This document shows, in pieces, positions 12,574 to 23,867 of a stretch of 64,000 nt of DNA; position 1 is the first letter of the stretch; every line of letters starts with the position of its first letter. Below the pieces are notes generated by a model. The model saw only the letters and a list, made by a program, of their open reading frames with translations. It was not told where the DNA came from and did not search any database. The translations under genes and the position numbers were made by a program. This DNA comes from Stictocephala bisonia. Taxonomy: Eukaryota > Arthropoda > Insecta > Hemiptera > Membracidae. The stretch covers positions 5,138,001 through 5,202,000 of the forward strand of contig JAQJVL010000001.1 in the NCBI GenBank assembly GCA_035578905.1, written 5' to 3'.

Positions 12574-12645
12574 ACACTGAACAAGTATGAGTGGGTGGGA
12601 GGGCATAACTCCCTGTACGTGTGTGGGTGGTTTGGAGGGACCTCG
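12574..12645 (+). repeat. 36-bp-family minisatellite, block 2
   Basis: About two units: 'actgaacaagtatgagtggg' and then 'ctgtacgtgtgtgggtgg'. Same family and orientation as the block ending at 11465. Confidence 0.8.
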
Positions 12646-13164
12646 TTTGCTAAAAAGATGCGCTGTAACCATAAAATTGCATTTAAAGTTCCTGTTTCCT
12701 TAGACCCAGACGTATTTTAGCTTCATGACAGCGCTATCCCGCGTTACCAGAGACAATTGTGATTGGTAAAAACTTTTCTCATATCACATTATTTCAGATT
12801 TTTTAAAAAAAAGTGCTATATTAGGCCAATAAAATATGGACATATTTAAAACAGCAGCATAAAATAGATAACTTTAGACCGTGTAAGTGACTCTTTAAAG
12901 ATAACCTTTGAATAACAATGTGTTCAATAATTTTTCAAATGTACCAGAAATATAATTACCTTAATAAAAATAGTAAATTCAAGAGGGTACTGCAATATAA
13001 TTTGATTTTTTATCTGAGTTTTACGAAAAAACATATTGCTACCAAATTTCTTCTGCATTAAAATGAATATTACTACAAAACAAAATATTGAGAGTCTATA
13101 ACATTGATTAACTTATTCGGTCAGTAAAATTAAATATTAGGAAGTTTATATTACATTTTACAAA
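12646..13164. other. Non-coding AT-rich DNA
   Basis: No supportable feature. Confidence 0.4.
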
Positions 13165-13319
13165 ACAGTACAAGTAAACGTCACACAACACAAATTTATT
13201 ACAATATAAGCAAAAAATGCAAAATTATATCACAATACAAGTACAAAATGCACAAATATCATAGTAATCGATTTCGGTGAACCACGCTCACCTTCCTCAG
13301 ACCAGAGGGATTCACAAAA
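13165..13319 (-). repeat. Left inverted terminal repeat of the PLE
   Basis: Reverse complement of 14257-14406 with scattered mismatches and small indels. The RT coding sequence begins immediately to its right, which places the 5' truncation point at about 13320. Confidence 0.9.
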
Positions 13320-14149
13320 GAATCAAACAAACTTTCATATAGGATTTTCAAGAAACCTACTCAAACCAATTGAACAATAAATAATAGTTCTGTCCATCCC
13401 CACACAAAATAGCTAACTTAAGAAGTATATTATATAGGGCGTATTCAATACCATTAAGTGCTATAGATAGAAAACAGGAAATAAAAGTAATAAAAAAATG
13501 ATTGCAAATGGATACAATGCATCAATCATTGATGAAATTGGAAGTAGAATAAAGAAGAAATAGAAAATAAAATTCGAGACGATAAACGAACAACACTTAA
13601 AAAAGAAAAATCCGACAAAGAACAGAAGAAGTATGTACCCCTCCATTACAATGGACTAATTACACAAAAAGTTGGTAATAGATTTAAGAAATTCAATTTA
13701 TCAGTAGCTTTAAAGACTTGTAATATTATGTCCAACATTTTACACCCGAATATTGAAAGTGAAGATAAATACAATAATTCAGGAATATATAGGATTAACT
13801 GTAGTTATTGTAAAATATGTTTTACATAGGTCAGACTGTTAAATTTAACAAAAGATATAAAAACCATGTCTCCACTTTAGAAATCAAGAAACCTGAATGA
13901 TCTAATGTAGCTAAACGCCTTCTGAATTGTACCCACCGTTTGAATAAAATAGATGAAAATGTAAATATTCTAAAAGTTTGTAAGAAGGGTCGTATTATGA
14001 ATGCTTGGGAAGAGTTATTTATTTTTAAAGAAAAATCTAAAGATCGTGATAAATTAATGAATAAACAGGTTAATTTTGATTCCGAAATAGTTTTTAATAA
14101 TGTTTATCTAGCGACTAAAAGAACAGAAGTAACAGCCGATAGGGATTAA
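13320..14149 (+). pseudogene. PLE reverse transcriptase C-terminus plus GIY-YIG endonuclease, broken
   Basis: From 13326 the frames encode 'RKPT'-like, 'HP' and 'LYRAYSIPLS' blocks, then 'IKKMIANGYNASIIDE', the standard end of a PLE RT, followed by 'YVPLHYNGLITQKVGNRFKK'. The endonuclease begins with GIY at 13792-13800, has paired cysteines between, and YIG at 13823-13831, one base out of frame from GIY. The frame at 13940-14149 holds the rest of the nuclease domain, including 'NAWEELFIFK', and stops with TAA at 14147. At least three frameshifts or stops inactivate it. RT palm motifs are missing through 5' truncation. In intact PLEs the GIY-YIG nuclease nicks the target and the RT primes from it. 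Confidence 0.85.
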
Positions 14150-14256
14150 CCAATAAATAGTATCGCCGCAGCCGTATTTTGACGATTCTAGCCAATGGAG
14201 TCACGTGATCATAGGCCTATAAATTGAATTGTAGAACACCATTTTCCATTATTTTG

Positions 14257-14406
14257 TGTATCCCTCTGGTCTGAGGAAGGTGAGCGTGGTTCACCGAAAT
14301 CGATCACCATAATATTCGTGCATTTTGTACTTTTATTGTAATATATTTGTGCATTTTGTGCTTATATTGAAATAAATTTGTGTTGTGTGACGTTTACTAG
14401 TACTGT
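14257..14406 (+). repeat. Right terminal repeat of the PLE
   Basis: Inverted counterpart of 13165-13319. It follows the endonuclease by about 110 bp, as expected for the 3' terminal repeat, and contains the hairpin motif annotated at 14271-14299. Confidence 0.85.
14271..14299 (+). ncRNA. Hammerhead-like core in the PLE terminal repeat
   Basis: CTGAGGA (14271-14277) is followed by one A, then GGTGA and TCACC (14279-14283 and 14291-14295) forming a 5-bp hairpin with a 7-base loop, then GAAA (14296-14299). CUGANGA-stem II-GAAA is the conserved core of hammerhead ribozymes, which are reported in PLE terminal repeats. The unpaired A before the stem is not canonical, and I could not define stems I and III, so catalytic activity is doubtful. 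Confidence 0.35.
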
Positions 14407-15407
14407 ATATATACCAACACGTATAATGCTAATTAAAAAACTAATTTTACAAAACTCAACCCTATTTTACAAAAATACTTTTTTGCTGAATGTTCTTCAT
14501 CAATACTGAATGCAATTAGGGTTCAAACCAAGTAGTAACATCAATATCAAAACTAACATTACTTAAGAATTAGGAACAGTTATTCGTATCAAGTTACATG
14601 ATATTTAAATAATAATGATGGACGGTCTATGTTATGTTTTTATGATATAGCTACCCATGTTCATCCCTTAACTGAGGTTAGAATGGACAAAGCTTACTTA
14701 GGCACAGAAATTACCCCTCTCGCCAGTAGACCTGCCCACTCGTTTTTAGATTGGGGTCACAAACAATTCTTTTTATACCGGGAATATTGTCTATGTTACT
14801 GATAAGCCTCTCTTGTAACAATTGTTAGAAGCTAATGAGCTATTGCGAATTAATCGCAACCTTGCATTTTTACTCTTCAATTAAAATACACACCGAACAC
14901 AAGATTACCCATTGAACTGTTATTTATCCATTCTTTGATGGTTATCCCTTTCCTCATCATTAAATAGCCACTTTAAATGAAAGTATAAAAAGAAAAAAAA
15001 ACATCGTTTTCCTCGTTTAATTGTACGTTATGAAATATTATTTATTTTAATTTAAAAATACTAAAACCCGTCCATGTATTCCATTTAAATTTTAATGACT
15101 GGTTGACTAAAATGTTGCCTATAAGTCCTAGTGGCATATATAAAATTTTACTTTTCAAGATGTACTGTTTTTATCAATTTCCTGAAACAACGTTTTCTTT
15201 GCTTCTAAAGGTCGTATAACATTATTTATCATATTGGTTGCGTTATAATCCTCATGATACATAAAGTTACGATACATTACTTTTATATACGTAAGTAAAT
15301 GCAGTAATTTTAAATTGGTTTGAATCAACTTAAATCACTTTAAATTGATCGACTTGCTAAAATAAAATCACCGAATTTACTTACGCATATTAAAGTAATG
15401 TTTCGTA
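14407..15407. other. Non-coding AT-rich DNA
   Basis: No supportable feature. Confidence 0.4.
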
Positions 15408-15775
15408 CGTATACCTTTCATTGGGACTACAATGTGACAAAGTAATTAATTTGACAACTTCTAGAAGCCAAGAAAACGTTATTTCTGAAAATTGACCTTT
15501 TATCACGAAAGGTTAATATTCTGTCAACCACGCATTTAAATATAAATGTGAAAAAATAACGGGTTTTGAGCAATAAAAGTGTGAAGTTGATGCACAGTGA
15601 AAACTATTTAAAATTCCGGTATTTTCTTGTAGCAACTTGGATAACATTTATTAAAAGTTATATAAGTGAAAATGTTCAATTACACGGATAAAACAGAGGA
15701 GTAATTGGATTGTCCACAGGCCTCTTAGTTTACTGGGTACATATCATTTCTGTACCGACAGTATGTGCAGTGGCT
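15408..15775 (+). repeat. Dispersed repeat A, copy 2
   Basis: Collinear with 410-935, with matched blocks near 15440-15480, 15560-15610 and 15715-15760. It has one instead of two copies of the 85-bp unit. No ORF. Confidence 0.65.
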
Positions 15776-15985
15776 TTGTCTGGAGAGCTCCTACGCTAGT
15801 CCAGTAACGTAGTCAAGCAACACCGAGCGTGGTTGTCCCTTATGAGCGTGGGTGACCGTATGAGCGATCACGTCCTTGCATGCAGTCCGGTTATTGCTGG
15901 TGGTTCGGAAGTCATCTTTAAGCCGTTGGCCCCCAGGTTAAGTGTTATAAGGGGCTCTGTAGCTATAGGTTCAACTGGTAAAATA
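15776..15985. other. GC-richer island next to repeat A
   Basis: About 200 bp of visibly GC-richer sequence with several cgtg/cacg words, abruptly ending in AT-rich DNA near 15990. The minus strand is open across much of it (15868-16134), with a peptide including 'NLGANGLKMTSEPP', but the frame extends into AT-rich DNA and I recognise no domain. Possibly the end of repeat A not present in copy 1. Confidence 0.35.
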
Positions 15986-16597
15986 AGACTATCTTTAACT
16001 TTTTTATGTACGTTTTTAACACAATGCAAAATTGATATCTTAAAATAATTGTAAGATGATACTAAAATAAAATTACGTAATATAAATAGAAGCAGGCGAT
16101 ATACCAAAGGTCGACATATAAGATATGTGTACAAAACAGGTCTTTATTATCAGAACCTTAATTGTAAACATCTCACACATTTTCCAAAAATGTTAAGAAT
16201 GTTTAAAGAACAAAAATAGCTAGATTTTTTGGCAACACAGTTCTACCGAGGATAATATAATATAATGTTTGAGATTATAGTGGAAGACGTCGATATTTCC
16301 ATATATGGACTCACTAATCAATTAATTTAAAACTTAAGTTGCCAAATATTAGTTACAATCTAAACCAAGAATAGATTAATCAATCATGAAGATTCAGAGT
16401 ATAATTTGAACTCCTTTTCTCATACAGTAACACTGTCTATAATAATAATAAGCTATAGGCTTGCTCCAGTTTTATAACAATAAAAGGATATAAGAAAAAT
16501 AATTTATATGTTAGGTTTAAGGTCATATATCTGGTATAGGAAGGTAGTAAGATGGCTTATGGTTGTAATGAGTGTGGGGAAGAGCTATTGCAGCACT
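15986..16597. other. Non-coding AT-rich DNA
   Basis: No supportable feature. Confidence 0.4.
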
Positions 16598-16690
16598 GTA
16601 TGTGATACAATACACATGCAATAGTATCTACGAACCACCCAACTATACACGTGCAGTGGTGACCCGTACACCCATACACGTGTAGTGGTA
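16598..16690 (-). repeat. 36-bp-family minisatellite, block 3
   Basis: Two to three units with 'ccatacacgtgtagtggt', the reverse complement of the family core. It directly abuts LINE A coding sequence at 16691. Confidence 0.75.
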
Positions 16691-17122
16691 TATAGTGCTT
16701 CCGTGTGGCTAAATACCGTACATACTAAATAGATTGATGTCCATCTTAATAGAACCACGAGAGCTATGAGTGGCACTCTCATGGCGATTTCACTACCTTA
16801 GCTCTCGGTGCTGTGCAATATAGCTCCTACAGAGATTAGACCTTAGATATAAATTCAATATACAAATTTAAATCCTCAATAAGATCTTGAATGTCCCACA
16901 CCTCCCCATTATACAGGACCTCCTACGTCAGGACCGCTGCTTAAAGTTTCAAAACCCGCCTCTACATACTGCTTTCTAATTGAGCAGATCAAAGTTTTCC
17001 CCCAATACTAGCTGGGAAATAGTGTGGAACAGTTTTTATGGACGAAATAAGCTCCTTATTAACGATCCTCCGAAACTACAGGAGATGAACCTCCCTCGAA
17101 GGGAATGGATACTGTTGAATCA
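16691..17122 (+). mobile_element. LINE A, fragment 2, 5' part
   Basis: From 16691 the frame reads 'YSASVWLNTVHTK', a stop, then 'IDVHLNRTTRAMSGTLM', a stop and 'LSVLCNIAPTEIR' (16802-16840); near 17085-17122 'NLPRREWILLNHL' follows. These match the blocks of fragment 1 (9112-9795) in the same order. The frame breaks off at about 17122 where LINE B begins, and LINE A resumes after the (CT)n tract at about 18919. Confidence 0.75.
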
Positions 17123-18918
<1,796 letters not shown>

Positions 18919-19096
18919 TTGTACTGCAATGGGCAGATGTAACTACTGGATTGACAACAATGGGGATTGACGAACCAAACAATGGATCACATAGTTACAG
19001 AGTGCCCCCTGCAAAATTTTCAGAGGGATTAGCAGCATAAATAGAATCAGTGAGTCAGGTTTTAATTTGCTTGATGGATTGGATTTAGTTTTGTGA
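18919..19096 (+). mobile_element. LINE A, fragment 2, 3' part
   Basis: Immediately after (CT)n the frames read 'MGRCNYWIDNNG', then, one frameshift later, 'TNQTMDHIVTECPLQNF', another shift, and 'GLDLVL' with TGA at 19094-19096. These are the zinc-knuckle-like and terminal blocks that follow 'LLN..(R)TG' in LINE A, completing the fragment interrupted at 17122. Confidence 0.75.
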
Positions 19097-19222
19097 TTGG
19101 AGGGAGATAATTACATATTTTTATTTTCACTAATATTTAACATGACTTTTGGTTCTTGATCCAAATACGAGGTTAATAACACATATATTTTAAATGATTT
19201 AATTGAATTAAATTGGCTTGAA

Positions 19223-19325
19223 TTTAATTTGAGGAATAGACCCCTTCAATTAAGTACGTGACTATATCTCAGAGCCATCTATTGGCTATGAATCAAACTA
19301 ACTGTCCATCGCTTTTATGTATGAT
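19223..19325 (+). repeat. Left member of an inverted repeat pair around the 37-bp satellite
   Basis: About 100 bp that matches the reverse complement of 22858-22966 closely, including 'agccatctattgg' and 'atgaatcaaactaac'. Weak similarity may extend 30 bp further inward. Confidence 0.85.
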
Positions 19326-20480
19326 TATGAATTTCGTCTTATTGGTGAACAATCATCCAAATGGAAATAAAGGTACTTGGTTTCATTTACGGTTTACTCT
19401 ACTTTTTCATTGCATATAAAAATTTTTAATGTGCTTGATAACAATGTACAGTATGTAGGTTTGCTAGTTAAAGTTTTTAAGTGCTTGTGAAAAAATATGA
19501 ACTTCCATGATTAAGACATGATTTTAATACTTTTTAAGTTTAACTTTGAAAACGTTTTAACATAAGTTTAATTACTAAAATTATGACAGATTTGATAGCG
19601 AAAATAAGTTCTGTATTTTATTAAAAAGTATGAGTGATATTTTATTCAAATATTACTAACAATTATTAAAGATGTAATAATAAATTAATAAATTGTTAAT
19701 AAATTGTGATATTATAGAAATTCGTGAATTCACTTATCTGGCAATTATTTAAGTTCAAACAATTTTTCTTTTTTAAACATTTACTGAGATACTTAAGAAG
19801 TGTAGTTTTGTGTAAAATTAACCTTTTTATTATTGTAAACAGTAATCCATTACAAATATAAGTGTACCGTGTACAGTATATGATGAGATATTTTAAAAAT
19901 AGGGCTTATTTTTCTTACGTTGTTCAATGGTTCGACCTGTTTATTAAAAGTAAGATACTATCTATAAACTGATCCAACAAGTTGCGAAACTTATACTTGA
20001 TGCTTATAAATTTGCTGGGTAAATTTGACTATATAGTTATATAGACTATATAGTTAAACACCTACAATTTAAAGTAAAAGGAATAACATTCTTTAATTCT
20101 GCCATAGTGTTGGCACGTTGCAATAATAAGAAATGTCGATATACCACTCTAGTATCACTGGGATCTGTTTATGGATGATAATTTAGATGTCACATAACTA
20201 TCCTTTAGCTAAAACAAGTTAAGCTGAAAGGTGAGTTTTATTATTTTTGTGCACTGAACAAAAAATCAATTGAAAAAAATATATATAGCACGGAGAATTT
20301 ACAGACGGTGATCTAGCTCTCTCTTCATGACGTGTACACAGAATCACTTAGTTTAAAAGATTTATTTAACGTAATTGGCCTTTAAGGGCTACGTACACCG
20401 TTATGGACTGCTATTCAGGTGGATGCAAGTATTGTTCACAATCATAACATTAGAATTACTAACAATAAATACGCCATTCA
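19326..20480. other. Non-coding AT-rich DNA inside the inverted pair
   Basis: No ORF or RNA. It contains a short palindrome-like 'actatatagttatatagact' near 20028. Confidence 0.4.
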
Positions 20481-22225
20481 AAGCTAAAGAACTTCTCCAT
20501 GCATTGACAAATGAACAACTAGAACCAACTACCCCATGCATTGCTTAGTGAACAACTAGAACCAACTACCCCATGCATTGCTTAGTGAACAACTAGAACC
20601 AACTACCCCATGCATTGCTTAATGAACAACTAGAACCAACTACCCCATGCATTGCTTATGAACAACTAGAACCAACTACCCCATGCATTGCTAAGTGAAC
20701 AACTAGAACCAACTACCCCATGCATTGCTTAGTGAACAACTAGAACCAACTACCCCATGCATTGCTTAATGAACAACTAGAACCAACTACCCCATGCATT
20801 GCTTAGTGAACAACTAGAACCAACTACCCCATGCATTGACAAATGAACAACTAGAACCAACTACCCCATGCATTGCTTAATGAACAACTAGAACCAACTA
20901 CCCCATGCATTGCTTAGTGAACAACTAGAACCAACTACCCCATGCATTGCTTAGTGAACAACTAGAACCAACTACCCCATGCATTGCTTAGTGAACAACT
21001 AGAACCAACTACCCCATGCATTGCTTAGTGAACAACTAGAACCAACTACCCCATGCATTGCTTAGTGAACAACTAGAACCAACTACCCCATGCATTGCTT
21101 AATGAACAACTAGAACCAACTACCCCATGCATTGCTTAGTGAACAACTAGAACCAACTACCCCATGCATTGTTTAATGAACAACTAGAACCAACTACCCC
21201 ATGCATTGCTAAGTGAACAACTAGAACCAACTACCCCATGCATTGCTTAGTGAACAACTAGAACCAACTACCCCATGCATTGCTTAGTGAACAACTAGAA
21301 CCAACTACCCCATGCATTGCTTAATGAACAACTAGAACCAACTACCCCATGCATTGACAAATGAACAACTAGAACCAACTACCCCATGCATTGCTTAATG
21401 AACAACTAGAACCAACTACCCCATGCATTGCTAAGTGAACAACTAGAACCAACTACCCCATGCATTGCTTAGTGAACAACTAGAACCAACTACCCCATGC
21501 ATTGCTTAATGAACAACTAGAACCAACTACCCCATGCATTGACAAATGAACAACTAGAACCAACTACCCCATGCATTGCTTAATGAACAACTAGAACCAA
21601 CTACCCCATGCATTGCTTAGTGAACAACTAGAACCAACTACCCCATGCATTGCCAAATGAACAACTAGAACCAACTACCCCATGCATTGCTTAATGAACA
21701 ACTAGAACCAACTACCCCATGCATTGCTTAGTGAACAACTAGAACCAACTACCCCATGCATTGCTTAGTGAACAACTAGAACCAACTACCCCATGCATTG
21801 CTTAGTGAACAACTAGAACCAACTACCCCATGCATTGCTTAATGAACAACTAGAACCAACTACCCCATGTATTGCTTAGTGAACAACTAGAACCAACTAC
21901 CCCATGCATTGTTTAATGAACAACTAGAACCAACTACCCCATGCATTGCTAAGTGAACAACTAGAACCAACTACCCCATGCATTGCTTAGTGAACAACTA
22001 GAACCAACTACCCCATGCATTGCTTAGTGAACAACTAGAACCAACTACCCCATGCATTGCTTAATGAACAACTAGAACCAACTACCCCATGCATTGACAA
22101 ATGAACAACTAGAACCAACTACTCCATGCATTGCTTAGTGAACAACTAGAACCAACTACACCATGCATTGCTTAATGAACAACGAGAACCAACTACCCCA
22201 TGCACTGCCTAATGAACAACTTATA
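20481..22225 (+). repeat. 37-bp satellite, about 47 units
   Basis: The unit is 'gaacaactagaaccaactac' plus 'cccatgcattg' and a variable 6-base segment. Nearly all units are identical outside that segment, which takes the states cttagt, cttaat, ctaagt, tttaat, acaaat or ccaaat. One unit is a base short (near 20655). The last three units are degenerate, as at a decaying array edge. The order of states shows a higher-order duplication: the eight-state run of units 17-24 recurs in units 37-44. The period is not a multiple of three, so there is no ORF. There are no unique spacers, so it is not a CRISPR. Confidence 0.97.
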
Positions 22226-22857
22226 AATATATTCTGCTAAAATTAGCTTAATTTGTCAATGAATGTTTCAATATCTTCCTGACGCTCCATTAATCTTCAC
22301 AGAATTTCTGGTGCACTTAATACGACTAACAGTAAGATAAATGCTGTTTTTATCAAGCATGTAAATAAATCTAACTAAACGACTTACACTATTCACACTG
22401 TACTGTTCAACAAGATGAAATCTGCCATTATAGATTAAAATCATTCGTGAACAGTCTCAAAGATAAAAGATCCCTCGTCAATCAACAAATAATTTTAATC
22501 AATTAAGCATAGATAGGCATCCTGATATCACAGTTGCTAGATGGTGGAGTGGATCTGGAATGGTTCAGGGAGTGGTCGATTATTAATTAATTTTCCTTCA
22601 ATAGCTTCCGACTTTGAGTGTGTTTTTGCCGTATCTGAACAAAAGCTATATTTAAGCCAACATAATTTTGTCATGTAATGTTGTGCATGTCTCTTCAGAT
22701 CCTCTCTGATGTAATCAATTAAATAAGTTAGTTGTAAATCCAGTGCATGAAAAATCTGAATAAGAGCTGACAACAATATAGAAGAAAATAACAGAAAAAG
22801 TAGTTTAATTTCCAATTAGATGATACACAAACACTTTGTCACAAATAATGCTACATT
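22226..22857. other. Non-coding AT-rich DNA
   Basis: A 92-codon minus-strand ORF (22537-22815) starts with a hydrophobic N-terminus that resembles a signal or membrane segment, but no conserved domain or second line of evidence supports it as a gene. Confidence 0.35.
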
Positions 22858-22966
22858 CGGTGATCGTACATTACAGCATTGGGACTGTTAGTTTGATTCA
22901 TGGCCAATAGATGGCTCGGAGATACAGTCACGTATTCCATTTTAGGGTCTATACCTCAAATGTACT
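22858..22966 (-). repeat. Right member of the inverted repeat pair
   Basis: Reverse complement of 19223-19325; see that entry. The pair delimits 3.7 kb holding the 37-bp satellite. Confidence 0.85.
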
Positions 22967-23185
22967 TGGGATATTTTATTTTACCTTCTAAATATCTAGT
23001 CTTACTGTGAAGGAACACCTGCATGTGGGAAGAAGTTATGTTATGAAAAAAAGCCAAAAATAATTTAGTTTATTTAGTAAAATAACAATTCAACTTTCCC
23101 ACAAGTGATAGGGTAATTGAATCTGAGTTTGATAAGCCACTGACCGATCATTTCTACTAAAAAAATAAATTACTAAACCTTAGAA
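22967..23185. other. Non-coding AT-rich DNA
   Basis: No supportable feature. Confidence 0.4.
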
Positions 23186-23295
23186 CCACAGCAGTACAAG
23201 GCGAATACTACTGATAAATACTTCCAACTAAAGCCAGGATCTCGACCCACACTATCTATAGTTCGTTCTATAGACCGCTTAACCACCAGCTCTCT
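23186..23295 (-). mobile_element. tRNA-derived SINE head, type 1
   Basis: On the minus strand there is an A-box-like 'tggttaagcgg' (23275-23285) followed 27 bases later by a B-box-like 'ggtcgagatcc' (23237-23247), as in RNA polymerase III promoters of tRNA genes. The head resembles a serine or leucine tRNA in its A box, but no cloverleaf closes, so it is a SINE rather than a tRNA gene. Confidence 0.6.
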
Positions 23296-23867
23296 AAATT
23301 ATATAAATAGATTTAATAGTAACAAGGTAGTAAAAATGTATTTTTACATAAATAATTCGTTGTATAAATATAACAGTTTTTGATATTACATACATCTTAG
23401 TTGGGTTAATTACTTAAACTTGTTTAAAAAGTCCTAAAGCATCGACAGTTCATAAGAAATTCATCAATGCAGTTTTTTTTATTTGGCTTCAAACTGTTGA
23501 GAGAAAATTTTAGGGTTCGAATTCTCAACTAACTAAGCTAACGAACGTTTTGCTTCACTCGTTGAAAAAATTTGACGTACATTCCTGCAGGCCCGTCTGA
23601 ACTAGGAATAAAGGTTTTTAATTTAAATTAAATAAAAGATTTATTTAGATAGTAAGAAAAAATTAATGTGTTTCCTGTGTAGTCATTTAATGTATCAAAG
23701 TTCAATAGTTTCCATTGTGATGGTTTATATTGTAAACAAGCAACAGTGTCAGGTGTGTGTGCTTAGTAAATATCTACCTAGCTCATTTTGTTGTTGTTAT
23801 CAAACGCAAACCACTTCCATTTTGAAACTGTTCATTGGACCCGGAAACCACTTTATAACTTGGTGGG
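23296..23867. other. Non-coding AT-rich DNA
   Basis: No supportable feature. Confidence 0.4.

Larger units (their letters stand above)
13165..14406 (+). mobile_element. Penelope-like element with inverted terminal repeats, 5' truncated
   Basis: Arms of about 150 bp at 13165-13319 and 14257-14406 are inverted copies of each other, sharing 'acgtcacacaacacaaattt' at their outer ends and the segment around 'gaaccacgctcacc' at their inner ends. Between them lie the C-terminal part of a PLE reverse transcriptase and a GIY-YIG endonuclease domain on the plus strand. PLEs are known to be 5' truncated and to carry terminal repeats in direct or inverted orientation. The coding part is broken, so this copy is inactive. 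Confidence 0.85.

Noticed and set aside
20481..22225. CRISPR array
   Set aside because: Regular 37-bp direct repeats, but there are no unique spacers; the variable 6 bases cycle through a few states. The context is eukaryotic satellite DNA.
22537..22815. Small secreted or membrane protein on the minus strand
   Set aside because: The hydrophobic start alone is weak evidence in T/A-rich DNA; no splice sites, promoter or paralogue seen.
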